Assembly: GCF_017368795.1 (NCBI RefSeq)
Contig: NZ_JAFNLL010000004.1
Coordinates: 310,001 to 374,000, forward strand
Direction: 5' to 3'
DNA: 64,000 nt
From: Arthrobacter cavernae
GTDB lineage: Bacteria; Actinomycetota; Actinomycetes; Actinomycetales; Micrococcaceae
Every line of letters begins with the position of its first letter. The stretch's first letter is position 1. Shown one piece after another: positions 56,737 to 63,784 of this stretch. Under the pieces are notes generated by a model that saw only the letters and a program-made list of their open reading frames with translations, made no database searches and was not told the DNA's origin. The position numbers were made by a program, and so were the translations under genes.

Positions 56737-57678
56737 ATGCCGGAGACAACGCCCGGGACACCCGAGCGGCACGACGACGTCCGGCAAAGGGAAGGGACTC
56801 CCGCCACGGAGTCGCCGCGCCGCGCCGCACGCAAGGCTGCGCTGGCCGCCGACAGGCAGGCCGCCGAACGGCCCGGCCTGGAGGGTCCCGGCGACAGTGC
56901 TGGGGCGCGCGACGAACCAGGGGCCTCCGGTGGCGCGGAGGGGGCTGCGGAAGACACCGGGGAAGGCGCAGGCAAGAACACCAAGTCCGGCAACCCCTTG
57001 CTGCTGTGGCTGAAGGAAATCGCCACGGTGGTGGTCATCGCCGTCGTCCTGTCTTTCCTCATCAAGACGTTCCTTTTCAGGGCCTTCTACATCCCCTCCG
57101 AATCCATGGTCAACACCCTGGACATCAACGACCGCATCTTCATCAACCTGCTGGTGCCGGAGCCCTTTGCCCTCCAAAGGGGCGACGTGGTGGTCTTCAG
57201 GGACGCCCAGGGCTGGCTGCCTGCCGCCGCGCAGAAGCCTGCGGGCCCCTTCACCTGGGTCCAGGACGGCCTGGAATTCGTGGGTCTGCTGCCCGACGAC
57301 AGCGAACAGCACCTCGTGAAGCGTGTGGTTGGCCTGCCAGGTGACCGGGTGAGCTGCTGCGACGCCAGCGGACGTGTCAGCGTCAACGGCGTCCCGCTGG
57401 ATGAAAGCTATGTGAACCCTGCCGAGATCCCCTCGCCGATGTCCTTTGACGTGGTTGTTCCCGCAGGCAAGGTCTGGGTCATGGGGGACAACCGCAACCA
57501 CTCGGCCGATTCGCGCCTCCACCAGCAGGTCAATGGCGGCTTCGTGAACATTTCCGATGTGGAGGGCAAGGCCACCGTCATTGCCTGGCCGGTCAACCGC
57601 TGGAACGTCCTGGACAACCACCCGGACGTCTTCCGCAACGTCCCGGCGGGCGCCGCCGCCGGTTCCGACGGCAAGTAG
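56737..57678 (+). CDS. lepB: Type I signal peptidase (second of two)
   Basis: 313 residues. A hydrophilic N-terminal cytoplasmic part of about 87 residues (Glu/Arg/Ala/Gly rich), one membrane segment (about 93-115), catalytic Ser123 in PSESMVN and Lys195 in [11 protein letters not shown], and [11 protein letters not shown]. It directly follows the first lepB, with no gap, so the two are co-translated paralogues; both have complete active sites. The long N-terminal part is unlike the first enzyme and may give different localisation or regulation. Confidence 0.93.
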   Translation: MPETTPGTPERHDDVRQREGTPATESPRRAARKAALAADRQAAERPGLEGPGDSAGARDEPGASGGAEGAAEDTGEGAGKNTKSGNPLLLWLKEIATVVVIAVVLSFLIKTFLFRAFYIPSESMVNTLDINDRIFINLLVPEPFALQRGDVVVFRDAQGWLPAAAQKPAGPFTWVQDGLEFVGLLPDDSEQHLVKRVVGLPGDRVSCCDASGRVSVNGVPLDESYVNPAEIPSPMSFDVVVPAGKVWVMGDNRNHSADSRLHQQVNGGFVNISDVEGKATVIAWPVNRWNVLDNHPDVFRNVPAGAAAGSDGK

Positions 57679-57689
57679 GGCGGGTGACC

Positions 57690-58385
57690 ATGGCCACGGC
57701 AGCCACCAAGGAAAGGAAAACCCCGAAGTTTCCCAGCCTGGACGTTGAGCGGACGTTCCTGGCGCCCGGGATCCGCCTGCTGGCCGGCGTCGACGAGGTC
57801 GGCCGCGGTGCCCTGGCGGGACCGGTGAGTGTCGGCATTGCCGTTGTCGACCTGGAGAACCTGGCACCCCTGGCCGAGGTCCGGGACAGCAAGCTGCTCA
57901 AGCCCGGGGACCGGGACCGTCTGGAACCCCTTGTACGGGAATGGGCCGCAGCGTCCGCGGTGGGCCACGCCAGCGCCCAGGAGATCGACGAGCTCGGCAT
58001 CGTGGGGGCCTTGCGGCTTGCCGGGACCCGCGCCTGGCTGGACATCCTGGCAGGCGGGGTGAGCCCCGACGTCGTGCTGCTTGACGGCAGCCACAACTGG
58101 CTCTCGCCCGTGGTCCAGGCGTCCCTGTTCGACACCGGTCCGGCGGGCCCGGCGTGCGAGGCGCCTGTGCACACCCGCGTGAAGGCGGACATGAGCTGCC
58201 TCAGCGTCGCCGCCGCCAGCGTGCTGGCCAAGGTGGCCCGCGACCGCCTGATGCTTGAGCTTCACGGGGAACTTCCGGTCTTCGGCTGGAACGAAAACAA
58301 GGGTTATGGCACTGCCGCGCACCGTGACGCCATCCGGGCCGCGGGACCCAGCGCCTACCACCGGACCAGCTGGAACCTGCTGTAG
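57690..58385 (+). CDS. rnhB: Ribonuclease HII
   Basis: Removes RNA from RNA-DNA hybrids and starts ribonucleotide excision. 231 residues; catalytic carboxylates in [25 protein letters not shown] and the later [10 protein letters not shown], plus the conserved [17 protein letters not shown] 57690 or GTG 57684, six bases apart; the ATG fits better with GGGCGGG upstream. Confidence 0.94.
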   Translation: MATAATKERKTPKFPSLDVERTFLAPGIRLLAGVDEVGRGALAGPVSVGIAVVDLENLAPLAEVRDSKLLKPGDRDRLEPLVREWAAASAVGHASAQEIDELGIVGALRLAGTRAWLDILAGGVSPDVVLLDGSHNWLSPVVQASLFDTGPAGPACEAPVHTRVKADMSCLSVAAASVLAKVARDRLMLELHGELPVFGWNENKGYGTAAHRDAIRAAGPSAYHRTSWNLL

Positions 58386-58431
58386 CCCAGCCGTAGGCCT
58401 GCCTCATGGCGCTGGCGGCCGGTGGATGGTG

Positions 58432-58444
58432 CAAGATGGAACCA
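58432..58444 (+). promoter_or_regulatory. -10-like element of DUF2469 gene, leaderless geometry
   Basis: CAAGAT (58432-58437) is followed by GGAACC and the ATG at 58444; no ribosome site. Confidence 0.35.
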
Positions 58445-58788
58445 TGAGCGCCGAGGACCTTGAGAACTATGAAACCGACATGGAGCTGCAGCTCTACCGC
58501 GAATACCGGGACGTCGTCGGTTTGTTCAGTTACGTTGTCGAGACTGAACGCCGGTTCTACCTGGCCAACCACGTTGACCTGCAGGCTCGCAGCGCCGACG
58601 GCGAGGTCTACTTCGACCTGACGCTGCAGGACGCCTGGGTATGGGATGTGTACCGTTCCGCGCGCTTCGTGAAGAACGTCCGCGTCATCACCTTCAAGGA
58701 CGTGAACGTCGAGGAACTGCCCCGCAACGAGGACCTCGCCCTGCCCAAGGACGGCGGACTCGGCGACCTGGGCGATCTCGGCAGCTGA
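58444..58788 (+). CDS. DUF2469 family protein
   Basis: 114 residues, very acidic at the N-terminus (MSAEDLENYETDMEL), with conserved REYRDVVGLFSYVVETERRFYLAN and WVWDVYRSARFVKNVRV. DUF2469 is a small actinobacterial family nearly always found between rnhB and yraN, as here. Function unknown. The C-terminal 20 residues are Gly/Asp/Leu rich. Confidence 0.92.
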   Translation: MSAEDLENYETDMELQLYREYRDVVGLFSYVVETERRFYLANHVDLQARSADGEVYFDLTLQDAWVWDVYRSARFVKNVRVITFKDVNVEELPRNEDLALPKDGGLGDLGDLGS

Positions 58789-58933
58789 GCCGCCCCGCCC
58801 GGCGTCCGATTGCCGTCCTGGCCGGGGGGCCGACTGTTCCTCCACACGCCTGCTTTGACCGGGTTTCCCACATAGCCGCATAGACCCCTGCCGCAGCCTT
58901 CCTTCCGCCGTCAGGCTGGTAGCGGAGGTGGAC

Positions 58934-59290
58934 ATGAGAGCCAAAGACTTGCTCGGCCAGCACGGCGAAATGCTGGCGGCCGGGTTCCTGGAAACACAGG
59001 GCATGCGCATTGTGGACCGGAACTGGCGCTGTTCCGACGGCGAAATCGACATCGTGGCGCTGGATGGCGATACCTTGGTGGTGGCTGAGGTGAAGACGCG
59101 CCGCAGCACGGCCTACGGCCATCCTTTTGAGGCGGTCGGAGCCGCGAAACTGGCCCGCCTGCACCGGCTCGCGTCATGGTGGTGCCGGGAGCACGAGCTG
59201 CGTGTGCCGTACCGCCGGGTGGACGTCGTCTCGGTCATCGACGACGGCGTGGGCGAACCACAGCTCGAACACCTGCGGGGTGTGGGCTAG
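58934..59290 (+). CDS. yraN: YraN/UPF0102 family nuclease-fold protein
   Basis: 118 residues of the restriction-endonuclease-like UPF0102 family; the acidic catalytic-type residues appear in DGEIDIVALDGDTLVVAEVKTR. ATG 58934 has GGAGG five bases before it; a GTG at 58928 overlaps that site. Stop adjoins comM. The association of YraN and ComM suggests a role in DNA uptake or processing, but this is not proven. Confidence 0.9.
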   Translation: MRAKDLLGQHGEMLAAGFLETQGMRIVDRNWRCSDGEIDIVALDGDTLVVAEVKTRRSTAYGHPFEAVGAAKLARLHRLASWWCREHELRVPYRRVDVVSVIDDGVGEPQLEHLRGVG

Positions 59291-60319
59291 ATGGGCGTCG
59301 GACGGAGCTACTCCGTGGCCCTGCTCGGCCTCAACGGCTACATCGTGGAGGTCGAGGCCGACATTGGACAAACCCTCCCCAACTTCGTCATTCTCGGCCT
59401 TCCCGACGCCGCCTTGAATGAAGCCAAGGAACGGATCCGCTCGGCGGCCCAGAACTCGGGGATTCCCCTGAGCCGGCGAAAGATCACCGCCAACCTCATC
59501 CCGGCCTCGTTGCCCAAGCGCGGCTCCGGCTTCGACCTCGCCATCACCATGGCCGTGCTCCGGGCAGCGGGCGACATCCGCTCCACGGCGAAGACGGTCT
59601 TCATTGCCGAACTCGGCCTGGACGGCAGGCTCAGGCCCGTCCGTGGAATCCTTCCCGCCGTCATGGCCGCTGTCCAGGCAGGCTATCCCGAGGTGGTCGT
59701 GGCACAGTCGAACGAGGCCGAGGCATGCCTGGTTCCGGGAGCGAAAGTACGCGGATACCGGACCTTGGCCCGGCTTGCCTTTGACTTCGGTGCCGATCCG
59801 CAAGACCTGGCCCTCGACTATGATCCCGAGGACAGTCAGCCGGCCGATGAAGAGACGCCGGAGGGGCCGGCCCCGGACCTCAGCGATGTTTCCGGCCAGG
59901 GCGAGGCCCGCCGGGCACTCGAAGTGGCAGCCGCGGGCGCCCATCATGTGCTCCTGACCGGGCCTCCCGGTGCCGGCAAGACCATGCTGGCGGAAAGACT
60001 CCCGGGACTGCTCCCAGATCTCGCGGACCGGGAGGCCATGGAGGTCACGGCGATCCACTCCTTGTCCGCCGTGCAGGCCTCGGCTGTTTCGTTGGTTCGC
60101 CGGCCGCCGTTCGAGAACCCCCACCACAGTGCCACCGCGGCGGCGATCATCGGCGGCGGCTCGGGCCTTCCCCGGCCCGGAGCCGCCTCGCGGGCGCATC
60201 GGGGTGTCCTGTTCCTCGACGAGGCGTCAAATCTAGGACATACCTCACGTTTTCGTCAACCTCTACGCGTGCCGAAGGCCCGAAACTGGCTGCCAAAGCC
60301 GATAATGGCAGCGTGCTAG
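59291..60319 (+). pseudogene. comM: comM, truncated by insertion
   Basis: ComM is a hexameric AAA+ helicase that aids branch migration during natural transformation, normally about 500 residues. Here the N-terminal S5-like domain and AAA+ core are intact through Walker A GPPGAGKT (residues 224-231) and Walker B VLFLDEA (ending at residue 312). From codon 313 (base 60227) the sequence no longer matches: family members continue with PEF-type residues and a further 190 or so residues. The frame runs on for 30 foreign codons to 60319. The missing part holds the sensor and C-terminal helical domains, so helicase function is probably lost. The 3' piece should be beyond the window. Confidence 0.9.
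60301..60313 (+). promoter_or_regulatory. -10 element of the TIR operon, leaderless geometry
   Basis: GATAAT (60301-60306) is followed by GGCAGC and GTG 60313. It is one base from the TATAAT consensus. There is no clear -35 element. Confidence 0.45.
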
Positions 60320-60510
60320 GAGAACAAGAGGCCAATGAGCCAGTGGACGGTGGGGCATCGTCAGCAGAGAGCTGGGGGAGCGAACCACTGTGCACGTTCG
60401 ACCCGGAAACGGGTTTTGCCATGAATCCGAAGGCGTTGGATGAGCTGCGTTGGTACGCTTACCTGAGCAATCCAGATGACGATGAGGTAGGTCTTGAAGG
60501 TCTTTATTAG
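60313..60510 (+). CDS. Short acidic protein upstream of the TIR gene
   Basis: 65 residues starting at GTG 60313; acidic (many Glu/Asp), with no recognised domain. It overlaps the last codons of the broken comM frame and, by 17 bases, the start of the TIR gene, so it may couple translation to TIR or encode a small partner. A shorter form could start at ATG 60421. Coding support is only its placement and the -10 element. Confidence 0.45.
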   Translation: MLGEQEANEPVDGGASSAESWGSEPLCTFDPETGFAMNPKALDELRWYAYLSNPDDDEVGLEGLY

Positions 60511-61402
60511 TTGGTCGGGTGAGAAGTCCAAGGACTTCGCGAATGCACTCCGAGACTGGCTCCCATACGTCATTCAAGATCTCTTGCCATGGGTCAGCGA
60601 CAGAGATATCGACTCGGGCGCCATGTCTATGGCGGAGATTCATCAGCAGCTCGCAGAAGTCACGTACGGGATCATCTGTACTACCAGCGAGAACCAGGCC
60701 AGACCTTGGATTAACTACGAGGCCGGGGCGCTCTGGAAGTCCCTTGATAACCAGAGTCGTGTCGTGCCATTGCTGATCGACATTGAACGGGAAGACATCA
60801 CCAGCCCGCTCGGGAATTTTCAGTCACGTCTACTAACCCGCGCCAGCAATCGCAAGGATGAGTTCTGGCGGCTAATCCGTTCCCTCAACGAGGCGCGTCA
60901 CCTACCCATCGCAGAAGCCATCATTCAAGATGCGTTTGAACGACAGTGGCACAGGATGGACTATGCCATTACTCATATCGAAAAGAACAGTTATGCCTAC
61001 ACGTCCGTCATGCGCCCCACGGATAAGAAGCTAGAAGACATTCACCAAACACTTCTGAAGTTGGAGCAGGCTCAAAGGCGATCTGCTCAGACTACACTGG
61101 ATAGCCTTGACGAAATTCTCGAACGAAAGGGCAATATCGGGTTCGGCACATTATCGCAGGAGATGAGCGGCCGTCAAACTTTCTTCGAAAGAACCATTAA
61201 CGAGAGTCTTATAGCTAGGCAGATACACGACGAGGCGCATGTTCAGCGTGTCGATAAGCATCTATATAATGTGTATACGGTCAACAGGCTCCCTGAGGAG
61301 ATCAAAAGGTCACTCAGTGCGGCTACGAAGAAGTTTCCAGAGAAGATTGATTTTGAGTATCTCTTGACCATGACCGATGATCCGGGGCCGGACGATCTCT
61401 AG
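60494..61402 (+). CDS. TIR-domain protein, candidate defence or signalling NADase
   Basis: 302 residues. The N-terminal 130 residues are a bacterial TIR domain: first strand KVFISWSGEKS, the acidic DRDIDSG loop, the strand GIICTTSENQ, and WINYEAGALW with Glu76 where catalytic TIR proteins have their glutamate. The rest (about 135-302) is helical and of unknown type, with a possible coiled coil around residues 177-215, and ends acidic. Many bacterial TIR proteins cleave NAD+ to stop phage growth, or make cyclic ADP-ribose signals. There is no signal peptide or membrane segment. The start TTG 60494 has GAGG seven bases upstream. No SIR2, Argonaute, ThsA or gasdermin partner is adjacent. Function is inferred. 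Confidence 0.8.
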   Translation: MKVFISWSGEKSKDFANALRDWLPYVIQDLLPWVSDRDIDSGAMSMAEIHQQLAEVTYGIICTTSENQARPWINYEAGALWKSLDNQSRVVPLLIDIEREDITSPLGNFQSRLLTRASNRKDEFWRLIRSLNEARHLPIAEAIIQDAFERQWHRMDYAITHIEKNSYAYTSVMRPTDKKLEDIHQTLLKLEQAQRRSAQTTLDSLDEILERKGNIGFGTLSQEMSGRQTFFERTINESLIARQIHDEAHVQRVDKHLYNVYTVNRLPEEIKRSLSAATKKFPEKIDFEYLLTMTDDPGPDDL

Positions 61403-61456
61403 CGGATCAATGCCGATACGGCAGACAGCGTCCCTTTATCTGAGAGCTTCAAAGGC

Positions 61457-61484
61457 AGTCCACTCGCCTGAGTGGACTTCTTTA
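61457..61484 (+). terminator. Intrinsic terminator of the TIR operon
   Basis: AGTCCACTC (61457-61465) pairs perfectly with GAGTGGACT (61470-61478), four-base loop, followed by TCTTTA; 55 bases after the TIR stop. Confidence 0.8.
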
Positions 61485-61538
61485 GATAGTTGATTAGGTC
61501 AAACTCGTTCATTCGCTTCTATTATAGCAATTCTCTTA

Positions 61539-61566
61539 TTGACAATAAATAGCATTCACTCATAAT
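61539..61566 (+). promoter_or_regulatory. Strong sigma-70-type promoter of the 102-residue gene
   Basis: A perfect TTGACA (61539-61544), 16 bases and CATAAT (61561-61566). This is the closest match to consensus seen in the window. A leader of about 50 bases follows. Confidence 0.75.
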
Positions 61567-61624
61567 GACGGCAGATGTGATCGCAACCCGTGATTGCAGT
61601 TGCACATGAGAGAAGGTGAAAGTC

Positions 61625-61933
61625 GTGGCCTACGTATCAAAGCGTGTGAGCGATCTGACCGGCGTTGAGGCGTCCGACGATAAGTTCGTTGAACTAGTCG
61701 TTCGTTCTGCCCCTGGCCTCAAGCATCCCGTAAAGCTCGATGTCCTCCCTGAGGAGATCAAGGGGCTGAAGAGCGCCGGTGAGATCGTGGTTCTCGAAGT
61801 CAAAAACGGAGAGACCGAGCAACTCATCGTGTCATTGGCGGAGTGGAAGAAGCTCTCGCCAAAGATAGACGAGATCGTTGCCAATGCACCAGGGCTGAAA
61901 GGCCGGCGTCCAGGGTTTCGTCCGGGTTCCTGA
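61625..61933 (+). CDS. Unrecognised 102-residue island protein
   Basis: Starts at GTG 61625 with GAAGG eight bases before it (a GTG at 61616 adds three residues). Sequence is soluble and charged, mixed strand/helix, rich in Val, Lys and Glu: DKFVELVVRSAPGLKHPVKLDVLPEEIKGLK then EIVVLEVKNGETEQ. It ends in a basic tail GLKGRRPGFRPGS. I do not recognise it. Strong promoter, own terminator and position beside the TIR gene make it worth testing as a regulator, antitoxin-like or capsid-like partner. None of these is shown. Confidence 0.65.
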   Translation: MAYVSKRVSDLTGVEASDDKFVELVVRSAPGLKHPVKLDVLPEEIKGLKSAGEIVVLEVKNGETEQLIVSLAEWKKLSPKIDEIVANAPGLKGRRPGFRPGS

Positions 61934-61934
61934 C

Positions 61935-62033
61935 TAGGAGGTGATCTCCATCTACAAGTGGTTGAGGGTTGAGCATATTATCGGCTCCCCTCAACCACTT
62001 TTTAAATTGCAATTGAAAAAGCCCCTGTCCTAA
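61935..62033 (+). other. Perfect Shine-Dalgarno followed by an ATC-started 27-codon frame
   Basis: TAGGAGGTGATCT at 61935-61947 contains eleven bases complementary to the 16S rRNA 3' end. It is followed, at optimal spacing, by ATC (61950) rather than ATG, opening a 27-codon frame to the TAA at 62031-62033. The frame passes through the terminator hairpin. Either a decayed start codon of a tiny gene or an unused site. Confidence 0.35.
61956..62004 (+). terminator. Intrinsic terminator after the 102-residue gene
   Basis: AAGTGGTTGAGGG (61956-61968) pairs perfectly with CCCTCAACCACTT (61988-62000) and is followed by TTTAAA. A 13-base stem with 19-base loop. Confidence 0.85.
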
Positions 62034-62043
62034 GACTGGGGCT
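62012..62043 (-). terminator. Terminator of the minus-strand cassette
   Basis: On the minus strand AGCCCC (62043-62038) pairs with GGGGCT (62025-62020) followed by TTTTTCAATT. It lies just after the ArdC-like stop. Confidence 0.75.
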
Positions 62044-62053
62044 CCTCCACGAT

Positions 62054-62869
62054 TCATGCTGCAACATGGTTGGCGACTTCGCTTTGTTCGGCTTGTTCCA
62101 CCTCCTCTGGCATGCCTGCTCTCACGATCCGATCGGCAGTAGCAAATACGCGGCGAACACTCTTCTCATCTGGCTCCTGATTACTCAGCCAGTGTTGAAT
62201 GTACGCCCGGCTCTCAGCAGAGTCGAACTGATCCACGGAACCAAGCTCATTCATGATCAGATACGCAGATCCCTCGGCCTCGAACTCTTTGATGCCTCGG
62301 TGGGTTCGGTACTCGGCCAACTCTTCGACACTGGTATGACCGGCGACGATATGGCTGAGTTCATGTTGAAGCGTCTTGAACGGGTAGACCGCCAGGGGGT
62401 TCACGGCGAACTGTCGCCCAACCGAGTACCCCTGGGTGTTGCCGTCTATCAGCTCGTAACCGATCTGTGTAATCCCGAGCTTGTCTAGCGCCCGTTCCTT
62501 GCTCCAGTGAGGCGGCTCGTACTCTGGAAGGTCTTCACCCTCAGTCTCAGAGACGCCGAACATTGAAGCCACCAACTTGAAGCCGGTTAGCCTCCGCTCG
62601 TCCTGGCCATCCTCGTCCTTCTCCTTGCGGAACATCGGAACGTAGATGACTTTGGCCTTGCAGCCACGCCTTACCTGTCGGTCCAGCGTGAGCCATCCCT
62701 TATAGGTGTTCACAGGCTCCATGACACCCTGAATCATCAGTAGTGCCTGGTTGCCCAGTGAGAGCCTTCTAAAGCGGCTGTACGTGTTGCCGGCCTGCCC
62801 TGGTAGCTCAAGAGCTGTCCGAAGCAGATCAGACCAGTGTGGGGGCGTTGTTAGCCTCTCGCCGGTCAC
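62054..62869 (-). CDS. ArdC-like antirestriction protein with zincin motif
   Basis: 271 residues. An N-terminal ArdC-type ssDNA-binding-like domain (GNQALLMIQG, TYKGWLTLDRQVRRGCKAKV) is followed by a metallopeptidase domain with HELSH (His169, Glu170, His173) and a downstream EAEGSAY that supplies the third ligand. Such proteins protect incoming plasmids or ICEs from restriction or cut phage-type repressors (ImmA/IrrE-like). Start GTG 62869, five bases after the DUF3846 stop. No antitoxin gene is evident. Confidence 0.82.
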   Translation of the reverse strand: MTGERLTTPPHWSDLLRTALELPGQAGNTYSRFRRLSLGNQALLMIQGVMEPVNTYKGWLTLDRQVRRGCKAKVIYVPMFRKEKDEDGQDERRLTGFKLVASMFGVSETEGEDLPEYEPPHWSKERALDKLGITQIGYELIDGNTQGYSVGRQFAVNPLAVYPFKTLQHELSHIVAGHTSVEELAEYRTHRGIKEFEAEGSAYLIMNELGSVDQFDSAESRAYIQHWLSNQEPDEKSVRRVFATADRIVRAGMPEEVEQAEQSEVANHVAA

Positions 62870-62874
62870 TGGAA

Positions 62875-63366
62875 TCAATCCTCGGCCGCGACGACACGAA
62901 CACGTTGAACCGCCGACCACGACTCAGCTTTGCCAAGTGCATAGTTGACCGCTTCAAAGTAGCCCTCGAAGCGGCGCAGATTGCCGTTGAACCTGTTGGC
63001 ATCGTCGTACGTCTGGAACTCGGCCTTGTAAGACTTCGTTTCAAACAGGAGCTTCACCAGATCCTCCGGCACGTCAGTTGAATCGCCGTTGTTATCCGGT
63101 TGACCTACCATCAGTGCTTCGCCAACGATGACATCCATGTGTCGGGCGCTCGGAAAGAGCAGCCACCAGATGAGCGTTGCTCGTCGGTTGATGGGCTTCT
63201 TCTCGATCTTGCCTTCCTCGTTCACGAAGAACGTGGCACCAAGTGGGCCAAGGTCGATTACCTCAATGAGGCCACCAACCGCAGCTTGCATGTCTTTGAG
63301 GTTGTTCACCTCTAGCTTGTAAAAGGGCTGATCCTCGTCTTGCGGGATCAAAATGGCCTGAACCAT
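62875..63366 (-). CDS. DUF3846 family protein
   Basis: 163 residues; the N-terminal 75 residues (AILIPQDEDQPFYKLEV, LQAAVGGLIEVIDL-type, FFVNEEGK, NRRATLIWW) match DUF3846, which is frequent in actinophages and integrative elements; function unknown. The C-terminal half (LLFETKSYKAEFQTYDDANR) is not recognised. ATG 63366 has AAGGA eight bases upstream; ATG 63375 is too near it. Followed by the ArdC-like gene, so probably one transcript with it. Confidence 0.8.
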   Translation of the reverse strand: MVQAILIPQDEDQPFYKLEVNNLKDMQAAVGGLIEVIDLGPLGATFFVNEEGKIEKKPINRRATLIWWLLFPSARHMDVIVGEALMVGQPDNNGDSTDVPEDLVKLLFETKSYKAEFQTYDDANRFNGNLRRFEGYFEAVNYALGKAESWSAVQRVRVVAAED

Positions 63367-63427
63367 CTTGCACATCCTTATCGTGGGTGTTTTGCACAGC
63401 CGGTTAGCTGCACATTCACACCCGCGA

Positions 63428-63784
63428 TCAGGCTTTCTTGGTCCAGTGCAGTCGATCTGTCTCCTGGATGTGATGAGGCCGGCACAGGTAGCGGAGGTTC
63501 TTCACGTCGAACTTCAGACCAGGGTTAGACCCGCGCTTCTTGATGTGATCGACGTCGAGCCTGGTTGTTACGTTGCAACCCTTGAGGCTACATACGTGGC
63601 CATACTTGTTGTCCAGGTAGGGGATAGCCACTTTGTCTCTGAACGTCTCCCACATCCGCGCCTGTTTGCCGCGCTGAGGGATTGGTTTCGAGTTTTTGAT
63701 AGTGCAGTCGCGGCACTTGTTCTGAATGGTTGTGTAGACGAGTATCTTCTTTCCACATACCTTGCAGCTTCTTTCAACAGGCAC
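63428..63784 (-). CDS. HNH endonuclease
   Basis: 118 residues: a zinc ribbon (Cys7, Cys10, Cys24, Cys27), then the HNH core with Cys65/Cys70, DVDHIKKR (Asp79, His80), Asn96 and CRPHH (Cys101, His104, His105). The start GTG 63784 follows AAGGAGGTGAT, a very strong ribosome site. Phage and ICE HNH proteins of this size act in packaging, homing or restriction. It lies upstream of DUF3846 with a 61-base gap. Confidence 0.85.
   Translation of the reverse strand: MPVERSCKVCGKKILVYTTIQNKCRDCTIKNSKPIPQRGKQARMWETFRDKVAIPYLDNKYGHVCSLKGCNVTTRLDVDHIKKRGSNPGLKFDVKNLRYLCRPHHIQETDRLHWTKKA

Larger units (their letters stand above)
61403..61624. other. Intergenic region between the TIR gene and the 102-residue gene
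   Basis: 222 A/T-rich bases holding the TIR operon terminator (61457-61484) and a strong promoter (61539-61566). No coding gene is visible. Confidence 0.6.
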
